Position numbers and translations under genes: made by a program. From contig JARVKB010000018.1 of NCBI GenBank assembly GCA_029775925.1, forward strand, positions 23,266 through 87,265: 64,000 nucleotides of DNA. The letters are read 5' to 3'. Origin of the DNA: Nitrososphaeria archaeon (GTDB lineage: Archaea > Thermoproteota > Nitrososphaeria > Nitrososphaerales > JACAEJ01). The notes beneath the pieces were generated by a model. That model saw only the letters and a list, made by a program, of their open reading frames with translations. It did not search any database and was not told where the DNA came from. Shown piece by piece: positions 57,982-64,000 of the stretch. The stretch's first letter is position 1. Each line of letters starts with the position of its first letter.

Positions 57982-59904
57982 TTACTGTACAGATTGCGCT
58001 CTTTCCTTCATCACATTTTCAATTCTTTTCTTCAAAAGAATCCCAACCTTTGCACCATCTGCTCTTCCTCTTACAATACTCATAACTTTACCCATAAGAA
58101 TGCTGAATGAACGTTCTCCCTTCTCTTCAATCAATTCTTTGCTATCCTGAACTATATTCTCAACTATTTTTGATAGTTCGTCATCTGAAATCTTTACTAT
58201 CCCTAGCTTCTTTATAGCTTCTTTAATGTTTTTTACTTCTCCTTTTAGAAATACTTCAAGGACTTGAGGCAAAGCTTCCTTCGATATATTTCCTTCATCT
58301 ATGCTTGAAAATAGTTCCATAAAATCGTTTTCATTAATAATGTTTGTATCAAAACCAGCTCTAGATAAGCTCACAAGAGTTTCAGTCAATGTTGCTGCAA
58401 TAAAGCTTGGTTGAACTTTTGTCTTCGATGCTATCATCTCAAATAATTCTGAGTAACCAGAATCAAAGACTTTTTGTGCTAATTCATGACTTAATCCATA
58501 CTTTAATACATATTCCTCTATCTTTTCCTCCCAGGGTTTTGGAACTTCCTTTTCTATCTTTTGCAATAATTCTTTTGTAATAGGTATTGGAGGTATATCT
58601 GTCTCAGGGTACATTCTCGCAGGTCCAGGTCTAGGTCTTATGAATTTAGTCTTACCATCAGGTGTTGGACCACGAGTCTCATAAGGTACTCCTTGAAGAG
58701 CATCTTTTACTCTTTCAATTATTGCCATCATTGCATCAAAAATATTGTCCTTTTGTCCTGCTAATATTACGAATGCATCATTATCAGATATTTTCAAAAT
58801 TTTTTTCAAACTTTCTATTTCTTTATTTTTAATACCATACCCAGGAAGCTCATCTGAATGGAATATTCCTCCTAATCCATAAAATCTAACAATCTCAGCT
58901 ATCTCTTTACCTAATCTAACATTTGGATAAGGTTCATAACCTAAAATTCCAGAGAAGCCTTTTAACTTTAATGCCAATACTATACCATCTTGTTCTATCA
59001 CTCTTTTTATTAAATTACATTCAGTATCCTTGAATATCTCTGTAACATCTAAAGGTGAGTCTATATCTTCTTTCTTAACTCCTCTCTTCTCAAGTTCATC
59101 CTTTATCTCCATTAAGCCTTTCTGCCTCATTGCCTCAAATTCTACAATCTTTGATATGAGGTCAAGTTTTTGAATCCCTTTCACCTCTACTACATTTCCT
59201 CCCTTTATAGATATGTTAATATCCTGTCTTATTGTACCAAGACCTCTCGCTACCCTTTTAGTTGCTCTTAAAAGCCTTCCTAACGATAATGCAATTTCTT
59301 GGATTTCTTCAGGTGAGCCTTCAACAGGTGCAAGAGCTATCTCAACTAATGGTACACATAGTCTATCCAAGCAATATTCGCGATAATTCTCATGATCTAG
59401 AAAAAGTCTTGCTGCATCTTCTTCAAGACATATCGTTTGTACTGGTATAACTCTATCTTTTGTTTTAAGTGATCCACCAAGAGCAACTATTATTGTTCTT
59501 TGGAAGCCAGTTGTATTGGAACCATCTATAACTATCTTTCTCATCGTATGCAACTCATCTACTATATTAGAATTTAATGCTAAAGCAACGATTAGAGCAG
59601 ATTCTACAGCTTCCATGTTTAGATCATGAGGAGGCTCTTCATCAGCCTCTACGAGGCAAGCACTTTTACGATTAGCATGATATTTTATCATCTTTCCTTT
59701 CTTAAATTCGAACATTGCTGCAGGATCCATTTGACCTAATTCACTTTGAGTTGGTCTTAACCTTCTAATAAAAGAAAATTCGAATTCATTGGATTGAAAC
59801 TCTTCACAATGACAGAAGAGCTTTTTTTTAGTTGCTAATTGCTGGTGTATCTCAAGCCCTACCTTTAATCCTATACTCTTATAATCTATCAAATTCTTCA
59901 CCAT
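57982..59904 (-). CDS. gatE: archaeal Glu-tRNA(Gln) amidotransferase subunit E
   Basis: GLEIHQQLATKKKLFC, PETDIPPIPI, GatB/YqeY tail. Confidence 0.96.
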   Translation of the reverse strand: MVKNLIDYKSIGLKVGLEIHQQLATKKKLFCHCEEFQSNEFEFSFIRRLRPTQSELGQMDPAAMFEFKKGKMIKYHANRKSACLVEADEEPPHDLNMEAVESALIVALALNSNIVDELHTMRKIVIDGSNTTGFQRTIIVALGGSLKTKDRVIPVQTICLEEDAARLFLDHENYREYCLDRLCVPLVEIALAPVEGSPEEIQEIALSLGRLLRATKRVARGLGTIRQDINISIKGGNVVEVKGIQKLDLISKIVEFEAMRQKGLMEIKDELEKRGVKKEDIDSPLDVTEIFKDTECNLIKRVIEQDGIVLALKLKGFSGILGYEPYPNVRLGKEIAEIVRFYGLGGIFHSDELPGYGIKNKEIESLKKILKISDNDAFVILAGQKDNIFDAMMAIIERVKDALQGVPYETRGPTPDGKTKFIRPRPGPARMYPETDIPPIPITKELLQKIEKEVPKPWEEKIEEYVLKYGLSHELAQKVFDSGYSELFEMIASKTKVQPSFIAATLTETLVSLSRAGFDTNIINENDFMELFSSIDEGNISKEALPQVLEVFLKGEVKNIKEAIKKLGIVKISDDELSKIVENIVQDSKELIEEKGERSFSILMGKVMSIVRGRADGAKVGILLKKRIENVMKERAQSVQ

Positions 59905-61236
59905 TTATCTTATAGGTCTTTTTTCTAAATCTGATCTGTAATTTATTTCTCCTGCTATATTTCTTATCATCAATTCTTTTGCTTCTTCTAAGCTATTAGA
60001 ATTCGCCAATGCCCACATCATCTTCACTAAAGCAGTTTCAGGTAGCATATCCTCAAGAGGTATTACTCCCATGCTCAATAAATCACGTCCAGTATCATAA
60101 ACAGTCATTCTTACCCTTCCCCATATGCATTGAGAAGTCATCGCTACCAACAAACCTTTTTCTATTGCTTCTCTTAATCTATCGTAGCAATACTTACTTA
60201 CATGACCTAATCCAGATCCTTCCAGAACGATTCCTCTATAACCTTTATCAACAAAATAGCCTATTATATCAGGATCAAAGTTAGGATAAAACTTTACTAA
60301 TGCAACTCTAGTATCAAAATTTGGCTTAACATCGAAATTCTTATCATCTCTTCTAGGAGGAAGATTATTCATAACATTTTCAATCTCATTACCTTTTACA
60401 TAGGCTACTGGAGGAATGTTAACAGATTCAAATGCATCTCTTCTACTCGTATGATTTTTCCTAACCTTTGTACCAAGATGAACTGCTATTGTATCATCGT
60501 TCATACTAGCATGCATAACAACATAAACTCCTGAGAAGGAAGCTTTTGATGCTACTATAACAGCACCTATAAGATTCAAGGCTGCATCTGAGGAAGGTCT
60601 ATCCGATGATCTTTGTGATCCAACTAAAACAACAGGTACTGGAACACCAGATAGAGCAAAGCTTAGTGCAGCAGATGTATAGCCCATTGTATCTGTCCCA
60701 TGAGTTATAACTATGCCTTTGTAATCATCCTTTACTTTCTCTTTAACTTTTAATGCTATCTTACTCCAATGTTCAGCCTTCATGTTCTCACTGTATATGC
60801 TAAAAAGAACTTCAGCATCTATCAAAGCGTATTGAGATAGCTCAGGGACTACTGAATAAAGATCAGAGGCAGATAGAGCTGGATGAACAGCACCAGTCCT
60901 GTAATCTACTCTACTCGCTATAGTACCTCCTGTGCTTATTATCGATACTTTTGGTAAATTTTGATTTGTTAATGGCTTTGGGAGAGGAGTAAAATGAGGT
61001 TTTACTCCCTCAGATACTCTTTTTATAGATTGAATATTTCTAACATCGATACCAATATTGTAACCATTGGAAAGCTTTATCACTATGTGTAAATCATCAG
61101 CGTATTCATATCTTGGCATAAGCGTTCCTTCATACTTCATCTTTGGAGTTAAAATCTCTAATAAATCTCCTATCGATGCATTTACTTTCTTTAATAGCTC
61201 TAATGAAGATCCTTTGTATCCTATTAACTCGTTCAT
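59905..61236 (-). CDS. gatD: archaeal Glu-tRNA(Gln) amidotransferase subunit D
   Basis: ISTGGTIASRVDYRTGAVHPALSASDL, GIVITHGTDTMGYTSAALSF; abuts gatE. Confidence 0.96.
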   Translation of the reverse strand: MNELIGYKGSSLELLKKVNASIGDLLEILTPKMKYEGTLMPRYEYADDLHIVIKLSNGYNIGIDVRNIQSIKRVSEGVKPHFTPLPKPLTNQNLPKVSIISTGGTIASRVDYRTGAVHPALSASDLYSVVPELSQYALIDAEVLFSIYSENMKAEHWSKIALKVKEKVKDDYKGIVITHGTDTMGYTSAALSFALSGVPVPVVLVGSQRSSDRPSSDAALNLIGAVIVASKASFSGVYVVMHASMNDDTIAVHLGTKVRKNHTSRRDAFESVNIPPVAYVKGNEIENVMNNLPPRRDDKNFDVKPNFDTRVALVKFYPNFDPDIIGYFVDKGYRGIVLEGSGLGHVSKYCYDRLREAIEKGLLVAMTSQCIWGRVRMTVYDTGRDLLSMGVIPLEDMLPETALVKMMWALANSNSLEEAKELMIRNIAGEINYRSDLEKRPIR

Positions 61237-61389
61237 AATTCTAATGAGATTAAAATAAGAAATAAGCTTTATGAATAATTTTTGATATGTTAAGTTTTTA
61301 TTGATTTTGCTTATTTCTCTTTAATGGCTTATCTAACATTATCGATTTTCTAAGAGTTAATATATTGATAAGATACTATTTGATATAAG

Positions 61390-61854
61390 GTGAAGATTAT
61401 GAGTAAAGATTATGGCTACGATTTGATAAAGGAACATTTCAAGAGCAGAAAGAATTTATACACAGGGTTTGAGATTCCAAAAGACTCAACTCTTATCGAG
61501 ATTAAAGAATTGATTAAAGCTAATAAATTACAAGATGTATCTGATCTTCTTGCTCAATCTTATGGCATAAAAAGTGCAAAGATAATCCTTAATGATGAGA
61601 AGGGTTCTAACTCTTTCTTAGTCTACAACTTCATAAATGAAGAAATAATCCTTTACACTGAAAATCTTCAAAATCCTATTGAGAAGCTATATGCACTTTT
61701 ATTAGGTTTCTTTGAGCATTTATCTTCAATAAAAAGCTGGAAGTTTCATGAAGATCTTGAACTTTCTCATATAAAACAAAGGGAAGAGGCAAAACTTTTT
61801 GCTAAAAAGATTATGGATCGTTATGTTAGCATGGGTGTATTAGCGAAAAAGTAG
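61390..61854 (+). CDS. conserved-looking hypothetical protein
   Basis: 154 aa ORF with plausible codon use; no family recognised. Confidence 0.6.
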   Translation: MKIMSKDYGYDLIKEHFKSRKNLYTGFEIPKDSTLIEIKELIKANKLQDVSDLLAQSYGIKSAKIILNDEKGSNSFLVYNFINEEIILYTENLQNPIEKLYALLLGFFEHLSSIKSWKFHEDLELSHIKQREEAKLFAKKIMDRYVSMGVLAKK

Positions 61855-61857
61855 CTA

Positions 61858-63459
61858 TTAATCTAATCTTTTTGCCATATAAGGTCCTTCTATCTCATAT
61901 CCTAATCTTCTATAGTACTCTCTAGTCCCTATAGCACTCATAACAACAATCTTTCTTGAATCGAATTCCTCTCTTGCTACTCTTTCAGCTTCTCTCATCA
62001 AATTAATCCCAAAGCCTTTATGCTGATAACAATCATCGTATCTTTTACCAATAGGTACCATAGTACCATATACATGTAGCTCTCTAACCAAGCATGTTCT
62101 CGAATCTATCTCTTTTCTATGAGCCTTTTCTGATGGATACCTTAACCTAAGGAACCCTATCAAGGCATCGTTCACAATATCTTCATAAGATAAGAATACT
62201 TCAACTCCATTCGATGCTTCATAAACTTGTTTCATGAGCTTTATATTCTCAGGCTTCACTTTTATTCCATATTTTAATTCTTTTAATCCAACTTCACGAC
62301 ATCTTATACAATTGCATCTTTTACCTTTCTTCAACAATTCTTTTTGTACTAATTCTCTTAAATTGCTCTTTTTTACCCCAGCTACAATAAGCCTTGCTGG
62401 TATATCTCTTTGAATCCTCATTATCCTTATCCATCTTGGAACTATCTCTTTCACTCTTGCTAAAAGTTCTATCGTAGTATTATCATCGTATGGTTGATAT
62501 CTTCCATCCAAGTACCAATTATAAAGCTCTGAAGATTCAATTAATAGAGTTGGGTAAATCTTTAGCATGTCTGGCTTAAAATCAGGATCGTTAAAAAGGC
62601 GATTAAAATCATCAAAATCTCTATCTGGATTAGATCCTGGTAAGCCTGGCATCATATGAGCAACTATTTTAAGAGAAGAATCTTTAGCGATTCTAAATGC
62701 ATCTATTACATCCTTTACAGTATGCCCTCTTTTGACCAATTGATAGATTTTATCATCAAGAGCTTGAACTCCTATCTCAACCCTTGTTACCCCATAACTA
62801 AGCATTAAATCAACATGCTCTTCTTTACAAAAATCTGGTCTAGTCTCTATAGTCATGCCAACATTTCTTATATTGGAATTCTCAGCAATTCTTTTTGCAT
62901 CTTCAATATCTTTAGAATAACTCATGTTTAAAGCATCATAGCACCCTTTTATGAAATCTTTTTGATAATCTATAGGAAGGCTAAGAAATGTTCCTCCCAT
63001 TATTATTATCTCAGCCTTATCTACATCATGACAAATAGCTCTTAATTGATTTATTCTTGTTGATACTTGCTTAAATGCATCAAAATCGTTTTGAATAGCT
63101 CTTAATGCTGCTGGCTCATGGCCTGTATAGCTTTGTGGAGTAGAAAATTTATAGCCTCCTGGACAGTAAACACAAGCTCCATGAGGGCATGGATAAGGTT
63201 TACTCATTACAGCTATTACTGCTATTCCTGATGCTGTTCTTATAGGCTTCACTTTAAGATTTTTTCTTAATCTATCATCTTTTAAGAATGATAAAATCAT
63301 GCTCTTGCTCGGTAAAGATTTTAGCTGATACTTCTCACACACAGAATTTATTATCTTCATCAAACTTTTTTCATCAAAATCTTTATTCATTAAGCATGCT
63401 ATCTCTTCACATGCTTTTCTTATAGCATCATCATGACTCATTTTTAATACTTGATTCAT
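61858..63459 (-). CDS. elp3: Elp3-family radical SAM/GNAT tRNA U34 modification enzyme
   Basis: PYPCPHGACVYCPGG cluster, PTLLIESSELYNWYLDGRYQPYDD, C-terminal GNAT HKGFGINLMREAERVAREEF. Confidence 0.96.
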   Translation of the reverse strand: MNQVLKMSHDDAIRKACEEIACLMNKDFDEKSLMKIINSVCEKYQLKSLPSKSMILSFLKDDRLRKNLKVKPIRTASGIAVIAVMSKPYPCPHGACVYCPGGYKFSTPQSYTGHEPAALRAIQNDFDAFKQVSTRINQLRAICHDVDKAEIIIMGGTFLSLPIDYQKDFIKGCYDALNMSYSKDIEDAKRIAENSNIRNVGMTIETRPDFCKEEHVDLMLSYGVTRVEIGVQALDDKIYQLVKRGHTVKDVIDAFRIAKDSSLKIVAHMMPGLPGSNPDRDFDDFNRLFNDPDFKPDMLKIYPTLLIESSELYNWYLDGRYQPYDDNTTIELLARVKEIVPRWIRIMRIQRDIPARLIVAGVKKSNLRELVQKELLKKGKRCNCIRCREVGLKELKYGIKVKPENIKLMKQVYEASNGVEVFLSYEDIVNDALIGFLRLRYPSEKAHRKEIDSRTCLVRELHVYGTMVPIGKRYDDCYQHKGFGINLMREAERVAREEFDSRKIVVMSAIGTREYYRRLGYEIEGPYMAKRLD

Positions 63460-63635
63460 ATCTTCTTATCAATTATAAAAACACGTTAATAAATAGCATG
63501 ATATATAAAATGGATTCATGGTATTTAATAAAAAGAGTTTAAGAAATGGATAGAACGGGCTGAATGATTTCTCTTATACTCAAGAAAGTTTACAAGCATC
63601 GATTTTGTGAATTGATTTCTAATTAGCCTAATACA

Positions 63636-64000
63636 TTATGCTTTACTTATAAATTGTCTAACAAGATCAGATAAAGTATCGATAGCTCTTGTAAGCTCCT
63701 TTCTTGTCTCTATAGATTCTTTTTGTAAAGTTTCAAGAATTTGAGTAAGCTTTAATGATATTTCTCCATACTTCTCCTCAAGCATCTTAAAGTTTTCATC
63801 AGTTCTTTTAGCAAACTCCCTAAATTCATTTCTATAATCTCTAAATTCGCTTCTAAAATCTCTAAACTCTTGCCTATAATCTCTAAACTCACTTTTATAA
63901 TCTCTAAATTCTTTTTCCATAGCTCCAAAACCTTCTTGAAGCTCTTCAGCTATAGAACCAAACTTTATCTCAAAATAATTTATCTTAGGATTTATTTTAG
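63636..64000 (-). CDS. coiled-coil protein with EFRDYR heptads, partial (open to the right edge)
   Basis: Tracked M is internal: the frame continues upstream as KINPKINYFEIKFGSIAEELQEGFGAMEKEFRDY... to the window end. Confidence 0.7.
   Translation of the reverse strand, partial: KINPKINYFEIKFGSIAEELQEGFGAMEKEFRDYKSEFRDYRQEFRDFRSEFRDYRNEFREFAKRTDENFKMLEEKYGEISLKLTQILETLQKESIETRKELTRAIDTLSDLVRQFISKA

Noticed and set aside
1-64000. CRISPR arrays, rRNA genes, transposases, prophage
   Set aside because: No regularly spaced direct repeats, no rRNA-like sequence and no recognisable mobile-element proteins seen by eye; a computed search would be more sensitive.

Overview
The window is an AT-rich archaeal chromosome segment, densely coded and mostly core genes. 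The gene content resembles Thermoproteota, Thaumarchaeota or Bathyarchaeia-like lineages; this is inference from gene content only. Recognisable core genes include Topo VI A and B, aIF1A, aIF2-beta, RIO1, a KH protein, MetRS, ValRS, Alba, tRNA-splicing endonuclease, a probable TFE-beta, TFB, Gar1, SRP19, S8e, SMC-ScpA-ScpB, RfcS, aRF1, GatDE and Elp3. I see no rRNA operon, CRISPR array, transposase or prophage. The most notable signals are these. (1) An exact 38-bp patch of the nadK coding sequence (25061-25098) also lies inside the 5' part of a divergent MFS transporter gene (23958-23995). It puts an in-frame TAA into an otherwise continuous reading frame that the ORF track does not show, and makes the two mRNAs complementary over 38 nt. 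(2) All three tRNA genes (Leu-UAG, Gln-CUG, Leu-CAA) read as double-intron genes, each with a non-canonical D-arm intron. Leu-CAA has a 7-nt middle exon and complementary introns. (3) A consensus-like DtxR operator, TTAGG-N5-CCTAA, sits just upstream of a dtxR-ZIP transporter operon. (4) The tRNA-binding domain gene after metG lacks a canonical start codon. (5) A zinc-ribbon ORF is frameshifted and its missing Cys pair is readable in another frame. (6) The NAD kinase is fused to a winged helix and has a degenerate GGDG motif. (7) Two secreted or membrane proteins end in polyproline tails. (8) A surface protein has a nested self-domain insertion. (9) Two paralogous N-domain/HTH proteins lie next to gatE.
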